Below, one piece after another: positions 35,931 through 44,745 of a stretch of DNA of 64,000 nucleotides; position 1 is the stretch's first letter; each line of letters starts with the position of its first letter. The stretch spans positions 43,261 to 107,260 of the IMG/VR virus record IMGVR_UViG_3300030202_003452; one strand, 5' to 3'. The stretch is from a virus. Below the pieces are notes generated by a model. That model made no database searches. It had not been told where the DNA came from and worked only from the letters and a program-made list of their open reading frames with translations. The translations under genes and the position numbers were made by a program.

Positions 35931-37028
35931 ATGAGTACGGGAAAAACTAACTTAACATCAACGCAATTTGCCGCCAAGAAACTTCTTGGTAAAGCACACA
36001 CGTCCAACTTAAAGGGGGACGTTAACGAGGCTATTCCATCAAACGTATCAATGCCATCTGATGGTGTGTTTGCGGAGACCATTCCAAACAGTCCTGGCGA
36101 TACTTTCTTTGTTGTTCAGAGTGCATCTGCAAACGACCCTGGGACTGTTGAGAGAGTTTATTTAGATGTGGTGTCTCTTTCAGATACAATCTATGATGCA
36201 AATGTTTCTGGTGGAGGTGGTGACGAGTCTTCAACAAGCGGTGCTCACGGATACTATCTCAAATTACCAGCAAATTACCAAACTACTTCATCAAATCCTC
36301 AAAGAGGCACTGGTTCTTTTGTTAACAGCAAGAGAGTCTATGACTCTCGTGGTTCTTTACAGTTGGTACCCCCTCTTATTTCAAATGCTAGTCCCAACAA
36401 GTATTTCCTTAAGTTATACAAGGGTGATCCAACAAATGCCGCCAATGAAATTACAAGTGGCGATACAGTTGATTGGCAAGTTGATTATTACTCCGGAGTT
36501 ATCTTTATACAGGATTACAACTCCTCCACAATACCAGTGACTGCATCTGCTTATATTTATACTGGAAAGTATCTTAATGAGAAATTAACAGACATCTCAT
36601 CTTCTGCTGGTGGTAGCCTAATCGTTAAAGATGAAGGCTCTAATATAACAACAGCAGCCGCTAGTTTAAACTTTGTTGGGGCTTCTGTTGCTGCTTCTAA
36701 CAGCGGTAACGATGTGACCGTTACATTATCCTCTGCCGTTTTCTCTAGAACTGCGGTGACATCGACAACAACGTCATCTGTCAATGATCGGATACTTGGT
36801 GTTTCTGCATCTGCTGCACTTGATATAAGACTTCCTGCTGCATCTGGGTTCTCTAGTGGCGCAAACTTTACAATCAAAGATGAGGCAGGTAATTCAAATA
36901 ATTTTAACATAACAATTAGGACAGCCGGATCTGATACTATTGATGGACGAACGTCAATTATCTTGGAATCGCCCTATGCTGCTGTGAACATTTACACCAA
37001 TGGTAGCAATAAATTCTTTGTTTATTGA
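35931..37028 (+). CDS. Fibre-associated virion protein sharing a C-terminal module with next gene
   Basis: 365 residues (MSTGKTNLTSTQFAAKKLLG). Ser/Ala/Asn/Gly rich and beta-predicted. The last 50 residues (TIRTAGSDTIDGRTSIILES, then PYAAVNIYTNG) match the end of the 37119 protein (TINRAGSQLIDGAASIRLES, PFAAVELVYV), a terminal module common in phage fibres. The gene follows the large fibre by nine bases and is the last of its transcription unit before a promoter-like box. Confidence 0.75.
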   Translation: MSTGKTNLTSTQFAAKKLLGKAHTSNLKGDVNEAIPSNVSMPSDGVFAETIPNSPGDTFFVVQSASANDPGTVERVYLDVVSLSDTIYDANVSGGGGDESSTSGAHGYYLKLPANYQTTSSNPQRGTGSFVNSKRVYDSRGSLQLVPPLISNASPNKYFLKLYKGDPTNAANEITSGDTVDWQVDYYSGVIFIQDYNSSTIPVTASAYIYTGKYLNEKLTDISSSAGGSLIVKDEGSNITTAAASLNFVGASVAASNSGNDVTVTLSSAVFSRTAVTSTTTSSVNDRILGVSASAALDIRLPAASGFSSGANFTIKDEAGNSNNFNITIRTAGSDTIDGRTSIILESPYAAVNIYTNGSNKFFVY

Positions 37029-37039
37029 CAACTAAAATA

Positions 37040-37048
37040 CTATTTATT
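37040..37048 (+). promoter_or_regulatory. Putative late promoter box CTATTTATT with structured leader
   Basis: The box lies 70 bases before the ATG at 37119, farther than usual. The leader can form a seven-pair stem, CGAGATG (37050-37056 region) with CATCTTG (about 37081-37087, one G-U), before the GGAGG site. Possibly a 5' stem-loop stabilising a highly expressed mRNA; inference. Confidence 0.4.
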
Positions 37049-37118
37049 GCGAGATGTAACCTGTCACTAGTTGGCATTTGCATCTTGTCATAATATTATA
37101 TTAATGGAGGAAAAATAT

Positions 37119-39206
37119 ATGGCTTATAAATTTCAATTGGGAGCATTCGTTGCTTCCGGTTCGATCACTGCCGAGGAAGGTCTCGATGCTGGTGATTCGA
37201 ATATTACGAATGTCGGTGACATCGCACTAGATTCTATCTCTGCTGATGGCAATGACATGGAAATCAACATGACTGATAATAGAAGCACTGCTTTTGTTAT
37301 TAAAGAGAGTTCAAACATCTACATGAGAGCAAGCACTGCTGACGGTGCTGAGCAAGTAGAATTTCTTAAGGCAATCTCTGGTTCTGCAAACATGAGTCTT
37401 GGTGGAAACTTGACCATGGCTGGCGGTACTGCAACTATTGCTGAGATTGTTGTTGGTGCTGGTGGACTTGATCTTCAGAACCTTTCTGATACTGCTATTG
37501 CAGTTGGATCTGATGCTCTTGTTTTCAAAGATGCTGATGGGTTTGCTAAGACTGATACTATTGCTGACCTTGCTACTGCAATGGCTGGTAACGGACTTGC
37601 TGCTTCTTCTGGTGTTTTTGCTGTTGGAGTTGATGACAGTTCTATCGAATTGAATTCTGATGCTCTTCGTGTTAAGGCTCAGGGTATTACAAACGCAATG
37701 CTTGCTGATGATGCTGTTGGTGCTGATGAGTTGGCTTCAAATGCAGTTGTTAACGCTTCTGTTGTTGATGGCGCTCTTAAGGCTGATAAACTTGACATCG
37801 ACGGTTCTACCGATATCGGTGCTGATCTTGTTGATGCTGACTTGATGATTGTTGATGATGGTGCTGGTGGTACTAACCGCAAGTCTGCTTTGTCTCGTGT
37901 TAAGAAGTACATCTACGCTGCTATGAGTGGTGATGCTACTGCTTCAGATGCTGGTGTTTTGACTATTGCTGCTCAAGCAGTTGAAAACAGCATGCTTGCT
38001 GATGATGCTGTTGGTGCTGACGAGTTGGCCGCAAACGCTGTTGTCAATGCTTCTGTTGCTACTGGTGCTGCAATCGCTGCTAACAAACTTGACTTCAATG
38101 TTGATCTTGGTGGTGATATCACTTTCGGTAACCAGTCTGACGATACTATTTCTACAACTGGTCACCTTACTGTTGGTGGAAACTTGACTGTAAACGGTTC
38201 TGTTACTTCTGTTAACTCAACCACAATCAACATTACCAGTTCTTTCACTTTTGAAGGACCTGCTGATGCTCACGAGACTGTACTTAGTTCTGGCGCTCCA
38301 GCGGCTGATACTACTCTTACATTACCAACATTGAGTGCTGGATCTTACTTCATTCCTGCTATTGCTGGTGCTGCTACTGATGCTTCTGCTGCTGTAACTG
38401 CTGCTGAATTTGCTCTTCTTGATGGAGGCTCAACAGTTGGAACTACTGCTCTTGCATCTGGTGATGGTTTCTTGCATAATGACAATGGAACTATGAAGCA
38501 AACTTCTATCAACAAAATTGGTGACTACTTGGCATCTGATGGATTGGTTGCAAATGGTAGTGGTCAGTTGGAAGTTAGCCTTAATGGCCTTGGTGCTTCT
38601 TTGACTGCTGTTGCTCAAGCAGACAGCCTTGCTGTCGTTGATGCTGACGGAAGTAATGTTACCAAGAAAATCACCTTCTCTAACTTCGAAGATTCTATCT
38701 TCGGAAATGTTAGTGGTGATGCTACTATCGCTGCTGGTGGTGCTTTGACTATTGCTAATGATGCTGTTGAAAGCGGAATGCTTAACGACAACGTTATCTC
38801 TGGTCAAACCGAGTTGGCTTCTGGTGCTGCTGTTGATGCTGATGAGATGTTAATCTCTGATGGTGGAACACTTAAGAAGATTGGGCTTGACAGCCTCAAA
38901 GTATACATGTCTGATGCTGCTGCTGTTGTTCAGAATGTTGCTGCTGCTGGTACTCTTGTTGTTGGAGTTAACTACTTCTCTGCAATGGGTGCTGATGGTG
39001 AAGATGCTGTAACTCTTCCTGCTTCTCCTTCTGTAGGACAATCAGTTAAAGTTAAGGCTCCATCTGACTGCTCAACTGCGCGTTACATTACAATCAACCG
39101 TGCTGGTTCTCAACTAATTGATGGCGCTGCCTCAATTCGTCTTGAGTCACCATTTGCTGCTGTTGAATTAGTGTATGTTGCTAATGACATTTGGAGAGTA
39201 TTCTAA
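37119..39206 (+). CDS. Ala/Asp-rich repetitive fibre-type structural protein
   Basis: 695 residues from ATG at 37119 with GGAGG upstream; a TTG at 37071 has no RBS and lies in the leader. The protein is built of repeated segments: MLADDAVGADELASNAVVNA recurs almost exactly about 98 residues later, and SGDATxxxxGxLTIAxxAVE occurs at least twice. The end carries the AGSxxIDGxxSIxLESPFAAV fibre-tip module. Codon choice is strikingly uniform (GCT, GAT, GTT, TCT), typical of a very highly expressed phage structural gene. It is flanked by its own promoter-like box and a strong terminator, so it is probably a monocistronic fibre or tail-decoration gene. Confidence 0.75.
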   Translation: MAYKFQLGAFVASGSITAEEGLDAGDSNITNVGDIALDSISADGNDMEINMTDNRSTAFVIKESSNIYMRASTADGAEQVEFLKAISGSANMSLGGNLTMAGGTATIAEIVVGAGGLDLQNLSDTAIAVGSDALVFKDADGFAKTDTIADLATAMAGNGLAASSGVFAVGVDDSSIELNSDALRVKAQGITNAMLADDAVGADELASNAVVNASVVDGALKADKLDIDGSTDIGADLVDADLMIVDDGAGGTNRKSALSRVKKYIYAAMSGDATASDAGVLTIAAQAVENSMLADDAVGADELAANAVVNASVATGAAIAANKLDFNVDLGGDITFGNQSDDTISTTGHLTVGGNLTVNGSVTSVNSTTINITSSFTFEGPADAHETVLSSGAPAADTTLTLPTLSAGSYFIPAIAGAATDASAAVTAAEFALLDGGSTVGTTALASGDGFLHNDNGTMKQTSINKIGDYLASDGLVANGSGQLEVSLNGLGASLTAVAQADSLAVVDADGSNVTKKITFSNFEDSIFGNVSGDATIAAGGALTIANDAVESGMLNDNVISGQTELASGAAVDADEMLISDGGTLKKIGLDSLKVYMSDAAAVVQNVAAAGTLVVGVNYFSAMGADGEDAVTLPASPSVGQSVKVKAPSDCSTARYITINRAGSQLIDGAASIRLESPFAAVELVYVANDIWRVF
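37698..37726 (+). repeat. 29-base direct repeat, copy 1
   Basis: Identical to 37992-38020, 294 bases (98 codons, in frame) downstream; similarity extends on both sides. It encodes MLADDAVGA and marks an internal duplication in the fibre-type gene. Confidence 0.85.
37992..38020 (+). repeat. 29-base direct repeat, copy 2
   Basis: Second copy of the 37698-37726 repeat, in the same frame. A third, more diverged copy of the surrounding module is visible near 38705-38800 at protein level (SGDATIAAGGALTIAND). Confidence 0.85.
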
Positions 39207-39245
39207 TCTTCGGATTGGGATTATTTCCTACAAGTTTTACTTGGG

Positions 39246-39278
39246 CGGACAACCTTCGGGTTGTCCGTTTTTCTTTTT
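39246..39278 (+). terminator. Strong intrinsic terminator after fibre-type gene
   Basis: Perfect nine-pair stem CGGACAACC (39246-39254) with GGTTGTCCG (39259-39267), stable TTCG tetraloop, then TTTTTCTTTTT. Confidence 0.93.
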
Positions 39279-39284
39279 ACATTT

Positions 39285-39293
39285 CTATTTATT
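39285..39293 (+). promoter_or_regulatory. Putative late promoter box CTATTTATT
   Basis: Lies just after the terminator and 24 bases before the ATG at 39318; one of the cleanest terminator-box-gene arrangements in the window. Confidence 0.5.
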
Positions 39294-39317
39294 ACGTAAT
39301 CTACGGAGGATAACCAG

Positions 39318-39878
39318 ATGGGATACAATTATTCAAAAGGTGCTCAAGTAATTGGAGACCTTAAGGCAGCAGATGATGCTGAGAGAAATACACAAATAGA
39401 TTTCGGCGAGGATCAAATTGATTTAGAAACAAGTGGCTCACTAAGGTTTCAGGTTAAAAATGCCGGGACAAGCACCTACTATGACCCAGCACAACTTGCG
39501 AATGATGCTGGTATGGGTGAAATTGTAAAGTTTGGATCTGGTACATTGACCGCTGGAAAATTGTATTATCTTAACGGCAGTTCAGCATGGACAGAAGTAG
39601 ATGCTGATGCTGTAGCATCCGGTGCAGATCAGTTGTTGGGAATTGCATTAGGGTCAGATCCTGCTGGGGCGGGTGTTTTAATTAGAGGAATGTTTGATGC
39701 TCACAGTTACCTATCAAACTTCTCTGCCGGAAAGGCTGTTTACATTAGTGCAACCGCTGGTGGTATGGACACCACAGCACCAAGTGGTGGAGGAGACTAT
39801 GTAAGAATTGTTGGGTATTGTACAAACACATCTAATGTTATTTACTTTAATCCATCAAGTACCTGGATAGAATTGTAA
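39318..39878 (+). CDS. Capsid decoration/head-fibre-type protein (DUF2190-like)
   Basis: 186 residues, RBS GGAGGA. The C-terminal half has the pattern of small phage head-decoration proteins: FGSGTLTAGKLYYLNG, LLGIALGSDPAGAGVLIRG, GKAVYIS, then YVRIVGYCTNTSNVIYF. All-beta, no signal. It has its own promoter-like box after a strong terminator, consistent with abundant expression. It overlaps the next gene by one base (TAATG). The decoration assignment is by resemblance and context. Confidence 0.7.
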   Translation: MGYNYSKGAQVIGDLKAADDAERNTQIDFGEDQIDLETSGSLRFQVKNAGTSTYYDPAQLANDAGMGEIVKFGSGTLTAGKLYYLNGSSAWTEVDADAVASGADQLLGIALGSDPAGAGVLIRGMFDAHSYLSNFSAGKAVYISATAGGMDTTAPSGGGDYVRIVGYCTNTSNVIYFNPSSTWIEL

Positions 39879-40642
39879 TGCCTGATTTTACAAAAATAAT
39901 TGATATTAGTCTTGATAACTTAAGTAAGATACAAGGCATTAGCGCTGATAGCATTGAGAAGGTTGACGGCTTAACACCTGATAGTGGCGGTGGTGCTGGT
40001 ATTGAGCAGTATGGTGCAATGGTGGTCATGCAAGGCGTGCAAAACCAATCATACCTAAACCAAGTTATACAAAGCCCTCAGTCAGATCAGACATATGAGT
40101 ATGAAGATGAAGGTGGTGGCATCTACAGAATTAGAGCAGACAAGTTTCCAAACGGTAACGATGATCAAATCTATGCGCTTCTAACCGCTCCTCTACCAAG
40201 TATTGCTAGCATATCAAATAACACAGACCTTGTAATTAGATTTGGAGTTGAAAGCAAAGGTGCCTATTATGGCTTTATGGCTCAGGACGATCTAGAGTCA
40301 TTCCAATACGCTGATGTTGAAAGAAACTCGGTTCTGTGGCTAGATCAACGAAACGGAAGCAACAATGGTCGTATTTATACGAAAAATAGAACTCAGATTG
40401 GCACTAGTGTTAGTTTTCTTAACACCTCGGCTGTTAGGTTCTCAAAAGATGGCAGCGGGAATCTAACTGTTAAATGGCAGACATACAACACCACGCATAA
40501 CTATTATACTGATCGTGTCACAGTTAGTAACAATTCTACTTTCAATTCTAATTTTGATCCAAACCAGCCTTTGAGATTCTATGTTTACACTCACAGAGTA
40601 GATGCTGTTTTGATGAGAAATTTAGTAACAGTAACAGAATAA
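39878..40642 (+). CDS. Virion-associated protein of unknown function
   Basis: 254 residues starting MPDFTKIIDISLDNLSKI. A short N-terminal helical part (SIEKVDGLTPDSGGGAG) leads into a beta-rich C-terminal domain of about 200 residues (YEYEDEGGGIYRIRAD, FGVESKGAYYGFM, RIYTKNRTQIGTS, NQPLRFYVYTH) that resembles a jelly-roll or lectin-like fold. Coupled to the decoration-type gene upstream, so probably part of the same virion substructure. Not otherwise recognised. Confidence 0.65.
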   Translation: MPDFTKIIDISLDNLSKIQGISADSIEKVDGLTPDSGGGAGIEQYGAMVVMQGVQNQSYLNQVIQSPQSDQTYEYEDEGGGIYRIRADKFPNGNDDQIYALLTAPLPSIASISNNTDLVIRFGVESKGAYYGFMAQDDLESFQYADVERNSVLWLDQRNGSNNGRIYTKNRTQIGTSVSFLNTSAVRFSKDGSGNLTVKWQTYNTTHNYYTDRVTVSNNSTFNSNFDPNQPLRFYVYTHRVDAVLMRNLVTVTE

Positions 40643-40681
40643 CCACTACAGCGAATAAACTTCCTTTTCTTATCGAGAACA

Positions 40682-40690
40682 CTATTTAAT
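40682..40690 (+). promoter_or_regulatory. Putative late promoter box CTATTTAAT upstream of scaffold
   Basis: Positioned 31 bases before the scaffold ATG, in the 79-base gap after the 39878 gene. Would head the scaffold-capsid unit. Confidence 0.5.
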
Positions 40691-40721
40691 AAAGAAATAC
40701 GTATTCTCAGGAGACCCGTTA

Positions 40722-41981
40722 ATGTCTAATATGCTAGAACAGGCTATTGTCGATGCTGCTGCATTGAGAGAGGCCGCCCTCAAAAACGCCGAGCAGGCTA
40801 TCATTGAAAAATATGCTCCACAAATCAAAGAGGCTGTAGAGTCCATGCTTGAGGGAGAACCAGTAGCGGAATCCCATTGCGGGTCTAACGGGTCTAAAAG
40901 AAAGCACGAAGAAAAAATCGTTGAGATTATCGAAGATCTCAATGAAGAAGGACAGTATCTCGTTCAAGCCGAAGGAGAGAAGCCTTATCTTGTGAATGAG
41001 ATGGATCTTCAAGAATTAAATGAAGAAGACATTCTACAAGAAGAAGAAATGGGTATGGATGCGGGAGCAGCAGGTGGCGAGATTGAAGCGCCTTTCGCTG
41101 GAAACCCTTCTATGTCCGCTGATCAATCCGTTGAGTTCTCACTTGATATCGAAGACTTAGGTGATGGGATGGTCAGCATTGATCTTGATGCTCTTGAAAA
41201 AGCAATGAATCTTATGGATGATGCCCCAGTAGAAGATGCACTTCCTCGTGATGATGTTGCTGCTGAACTTGGCGCTGATGATCTGGGGAGTCTTGATAGC
41301 CTGTTGTCTGACATTGATGACACTGAAGGCACAGAAGAAACAGAAGACGATATGGATCTCCAATTACAAGAATTGCTTGATCTTCTTGGAGAGGATGAAG
41401 TACTAGAAGAAAAAATCACTGTTGATATGGCAGAAGATAAAGATGGAACGTTTCAAACAAATGAAGCCACTTTAGAATATGAACAAGCAAAACAAGAAGC
41501 ACATGATGCTCACAGTGATGAAGACAAATTAGAAGAAGAGGAAGATGACTCTGAGTTAAAAGAAACCGGTAAAGTCAACGATCTTCAAGAAACAGTTTCC
41601 GCCCTTGTCTCTCAAAATGAGAAACTTGAAGGCGTGATTTACAAACTTCAAGAACAACTTGAAGCAACTTTGCTATCAAACGCAAAGTTAATTTATAAAA
41701 ACCGCACTTTAAGCGATGCCTCCTTGAATGAGCGACAAAAAGAAAAAATTGTCGAAGCCATTGCCGGAGCGGAGTCTCCAAAAGAAGCAAAGCAACTTCA
41801 TGAGACACTCAAAGCAACAGTGGGATCATCCTCTAAAAAGCATGGTCCACAATCACTAAGCGAGTCAGTCAACCGAAGATCGAATCTTTCGGCTATGCTT
41901 AATTCGAGACAAAACTTAAGCGAGAACAAAAGCGCTGATCCATTTATGGAAAAGATGCAAAAACTCGCAGGCATTAAATAA
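40722..41981 (+). CDS. Prohead core scaffolding protein (T4 gp22-like)
   Basis: 419 residues, RBS CAGGAG. Highly acidic and helical: N-terminal helix AALREAALKNAEQAIIEKY, a long Asp/Glu/Leu-rich middle with repeated LDxLxxD units, a coiled coil (about 285-325) and a basic end (FMEKMQKLAGIK). Its place immediately before the major capsid gene and its composition match T4 gp22, the internal scaffold digested by the prohead protease. Candidate cleavage sites of the (L/I)xE|A type include LRE|A near residue 17. Longer than T4 gp22 (269). Confidence 0.82.
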   Translation: MSNMLEQAIVDAAALREAALKNAEQAIIEKYAPQIKEAVESMLEGEPVAESHCGSNGSKRKHEEKIVEIIEDLNEEGQYLVQAEGEKPYLVNEMDLQELNEEDILQEEEMGMDAGAAGGEIEAPFAGNPSMSADQSVEFSLDIEDLGDGMVSIDLDALEKAMNLMDDAPVEDALPRDDVAAELGADDLGSLDSLLSDIDDTEGTEETEDDMDLQLQELLDLLGEDEVLEEKITVDMAEDKDGTFQTNEATLEYEQAKQEAHDAHSDEDKLEEEEDDSELKETGKVNDLQETVSALVSQNEKLEGVIYKLQEQLEATLLSNAKLIYKNRTLSDASLNERQKEKIVEAIAGAESPKEAKQLHETLKATVGSSSKKHGPQSLSESVNRRSNLSAMLNSRQNLSENKSADPFMEKMQKLAGIK

Positions 41982-42004
41982 TAATTTATAAGGAGTAAAA
42001 TAAA

Positions 42005-43876
42005 ATGTCTATTATTGAAAAATTGACCGAAGGCATTGTAAACCGTGACATGAAGCAGGAAGGCGCCGCTCTTCTTTCTAAGTGGGAATCTACTGGTTTA
42101 CTTGAAGGCCTTCAAAACGAGCATGACAAAAACAACATGGCTCGTCTCTTGGAAAACCAAGCAAAAGAACTTCTTCGTGAGGCTTCTGGTATGGGTGCCG
42201 GTCTGGCAAATGTTGATGGCTTTGCTGCTGTTGCTTTCCCAATCGTTCGTCGTGTATTCGCCGGACTTATTGCTAACGATCTTGTAAGCGTTCAGCCGAT
42301 GTCATTGCCATCTGGTCTGATCTTCTTCCTTGACTTTGTGTATTCTGCTGATATTGGATCAACAACTCAGACTCAACGTCTTGGTAACCAAGATGAAAAA
42401 TCACTCTATGGTACCGACAAGGTTGGTGCTGGAATCATTGATGGCGTAAGTATCACTGATAGTCTTGGTGGCGATCAGTCTGGTCCTCGTGGAATGCCAG
42501 GTTATGCTTATGCTTCAGTAGAAAGTGAAGCAAATGGAACCGTTGACTTCCAAAACAATGCTCAAGGTGCTTTGGCCTCTGTTTTTACATTGAACGGTGC
42601 AGTTCCTGATGCTCAGAAAAAACTAATTGATTATGATCCAGACCTCTTGTCTATTACTAGCAATGCATCTTGTATTGTTATGGATATTGCTGAGAGTAAG
42701 TGTACTAATCCTGATTTTGAGAACATGGGTGCATTCAACTTGCCTGATGTAATTGATGCAACTGTTGTTGGTTCTGCTAACTCTTTGGCTGCTGTATTAA
42801 ACAACTTCGCCACAATTTCAATTGCTACTGGTGCTTCTGAACTTCGATCCATCCGTCGCCTAACTAAGCGTAGAACTGCTACTGAATCATCACTAAGTGT
42901 TGCTTCTGTAAGACTTGTATTGGTTCTTGATACAACTGCTGGTGGTACATCTGCAACTCAAACTCTTACTACTCAACAGGCTGCTGGTGCCGCTGGTATC
43001 CTTGCTGCTGCTAAGTTTAAGTACCCTGCTGCTGATACCGCTACTGATGGTGCAGGAACTGGTGTTATTGATACTTACACAATGCTTCTTGAGAACACTG
43101 AGAACATCCCTGAGATCGACATCAAGGTAGACAGCACTGCAATCACAGCGCAAACCAAGAAGTTGAAGGCCAAGTGGACCCCAGAATTGGGACAAGACTT
43201 GAATGCTTACCACAACTTGGATGCTGAGGTTGAATTGACTTCTATCCTTTCTGAGCAAATTGCTCTTGAAATTGATCGTGAGATCCTTGCTGACCTTATT
43301 CGTGGCGCAACTGCTGCTACTTACTACTGGTCTCGCTCTCCAGGTCTCTTTGTTGATCGTACCACTGGTGCTGAGATTGGTGCCAACAAAGCGGCTCCTG
43401 ACTTCACTGGAACTGTTTCTGAATGGTACGAGACTCTCATTGAAACCATCAATGATGTGTCTGCTGCAATCCACAGAAAGACCCTTCGTGGTGGTGCTAA
43501 CTTCGTAGTTGTTTCTCCTGAAGTAGCAAACATTCTTGAATTCACTGCTGGATTCCGTGCGAATGTTACTGCTGATGCTGACAAAGGCGACATTGGTGCT
43601 GTTAACGTTGGTTCTTTGAGCCGTAAGTTTGACGTAATTGTTGACCCTTACTTCCCAAGACAGATTGTTCTTGTTGGTCGTAGAGGTTCTTCTTTCCTTG
43701 AAAGTGGTTATGTCTATGCACCTTACGTGCCTCTCCAGACAACCCCAACCATCTTTGGGCCAGAGGACTTCGTACCTAGAAAGGGTGTGATGACTCGTTA
43801 TGCCAAGAAGATGGTTCGTCCAGATATGTACGGTCTTGTTGTTGTACGTGGACTAAATGGTGAAGAATACGCCTAA
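42005..43876 (+). CDS. Major capsid protein (T4 gp23-like)
   Basis: 623 residues (T4 gp23 is 521), RBS AAGGAG. Gp23-type landmarks: FPIVRRVFAGLIANDLVSVQP near 77-97, then IKVDSTAITAQTKKLKAKW and LDAEVELTSILSEQI, and TRYAKKMV at the end. The N-terminal 59 residues are a charged helical leader ending LLRE|ASG, equivalent to the T4 cleavage after E65 (FLTE|A). Extra sequence lies in the middle (about 140-340), Ser/Thr/Ala rich, perhaps an enlarged insertion domain. Forms the hexameric shell. A strong terminator follows, as expected of a highly transcribed gene. Confidence 0.94.
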   Translation: MSIIEKLTEGIVNRDMKQEGAALLSKWESTGLLEGLQNEHDKNNMARLLENQAKELLREASGMGAGLANVDGFAAVAFPIVRRVFAGLIANDLVSVQPMSLPSGLIFFLDFVYSADIGSTTQTQRLGNQDEKSLYGTDKVGAGIIDGVSITDSLGGDQSGPRGMPGYAYASVESEANGTVDFQNNAQGALASVFTLNGAVPDAQKKLIDYDPDLLSITSNASCIVMDIAESKCTNPDFENMGAFNLPDVIDATVVGSANSLAAVLNNFATISIATGASELRSIRRLTKRRTATESSLSVASVRLVLVLDTTAGGTSATQTLTTQQAAGAAGILAAAKFKYPAADTATDGAGTGVIDTYTMLLENTENIPEIDIKVDSTAITAQTKKLKAKWTPELGQDLNAYHNLDAEVELTSILSEQIALEIDREILADLIRGATAATYYWSRSPGLFVDRTTGAEIGANKAAPDFTGTVSEWYETLIETINDVSAAIHRKTLRGGANFVVVSPEVANILEFTAGFRANVTADADKGDIGAVNVGSLSRKFDVIVDPYFPRQIVLVGRRGSSFLESGYVYAPYVPLQTTPTIFGPEDFVPRKGVMTRYAKKMVRPDMYGLVVVRGLNGEEYA

Positions 43877-43905
43877 TCTTTGATTAGTTAGTTCTTCCTG
43901 AACGG

Positions 43906-43940
43906 CCCCTGATCGCTTTTTGCGATTGGGGGTTTTTCTT
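43906..43940 (+). terminator. Intrinsic terminator after major capsid gene
   Basis: Stem CCCCTGATCGC (43906-43916) with GCGATTGGGGG (43922-43932; G-U pairs), TTTTT loop, then TTTTTCTT. Confidence 0.88.
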
Positions 43941-43950
43941 TATCTGAGAA

Positions 43951-43959
43951 CTATTTAAA
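43951..43959 (+). promoter_or_regulatory. Putative late promoter box CTATTTAAA with long leader
   Basis: Follows the capsid terminator by ten bases but lies 131 bases from the next ATG (44091). The leader contains GCGGC/GCCGC complementary segments (about 43990 and 44023) and no ORF, so it may be a structured 5' UTR. The rest of the 214-base gap holds nothing else I can name. Confidence 0.4.
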
Positions 43960-44090
43960 GCAACTTGGATTTATTCTCCTTGGGGCGGGGCGGCTGTCCC
44001 TAGAAAGAATTACATCGAGGCCGCTGGTGTGATTCATTGATTAGAGACAAGTTATTGCAATAATATTTTAATTTATAAGGAGAAAATAAA

Positions 44091-44678
44091 ATGGGAAGTA
44101 GAAGATTAGGAAGAGGCCGTTTGGCTAACTTAAATCAATTTGGACAAAATTCGACATCAACAGCACAGCCTGGTATTGTAGATGCTATTGCCTCACAAAC
44201 AGAATTAAGAGATGGTTCACTTATGACAACTGATATTCAGATTGATTTAGGAACATCTTTGAGAGCGATTAACTCTTTTGCTGGTGTTGGCGCTGAGAAT
44301 GCTGGTGGTAGTACTGTTATTGGTTCTGGTTCACTTAGTTCATCAATTATGCTAGTTGCACCTGCTCAGGGTATTCTTGCTCAAGCAGAACTAGTTTGTG
44401 TTGAGCCACCTGCAGGTGGGGAAACAAGAATCGGAGTATTGTACGCTGATAATGTTCTTAGTGCATCAATGAGCATGGCACAGGCAACCAACCCAGTAGT
44501 TCTATTGGCTAATGAAAATTATACTGCTGCTGGTGATATTGCAGTAAACGATGATATTTCTGCTGATATTGATGGCAAATACATTTATCTTTGTGCATCT
44601 GGATCAACTAATGATACGTATAGCGCTGGTAAGTTTATTCTTCGTCTACACGGATATGATCTATTTAGCGATATTTGA
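44091..44678 (+). CDS. Probable capsid-associated (decoration) protein
   Basis: 195 residues, preceded by TATAAGGAG like the capsid gene. A basic N-terminus (GSRRLGRGRLANLNQFGQN) is followed by a beta-rich Ala/Ser/Gly core (GSGSLSSSIMLVAPAQGILA, ETRIGVLYAD, KYIYLCASG) ending LRLHGYDLFSDI. No known catalytic motif. Monocistronic between two terminators next to the major capsid gene, which suggests a late, abundant head protein; not firmly identifiable. Confidence 0.65.
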   Translation: MGSRRLGRGRLANLNQFGQNSTSTAQPGIVDAIASQTELRDGSLMTTDIQIDLGTSLRAINSFAGVGAENAGGSTVIGSGSLSSSIMLVAPAQGILAQAELVCVEPPAGGETRIGVLYADNVLSASMSMAQATNPVVLLANENYTAAGDIAVNDDISADIDGKYIYLCASGSTNDTYSAGKFILRLHGYDLFSDI

Positions 44679-44708
44679 TCAAAAAGGTTGATTTAAACTG
44701 ATCACTTC

Positions 44709-44741
44709 AAAAGTCCCATTAATTTGGGACTTTTGTTTTTT
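44709..44741 (+). terminator. Intrinsic terminator after decoration-type gene
   Basis: Perfect ten-pair stem AAAAGTCCCA (44709-44718) with TGGGACTTTT (44725-44734), TTAATT loop, then GTTTTTT. Confidence 0.92.
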
Positions 44742-44745
44742 ATAA

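Noticed and set aside
37071-37118. Upstream TTG start for the repetitive fibre-type gene
   Set aside because: Lies in a structured leader with no ribosome site; GGAGG is placed for the ATG at 37119.
37698-38020. Possible CRISPR-like repeats
   Set aside because: Only two exact copies, in frame and coding within a fibre-type gene; no spacers.
42893-43474. Minus-strand ORF (193 codons) opposite the major capsid gene
   Set aside because: Antisense to a strongly supported gp23-like gene; Ser/Cys-rich low-complexity translation.
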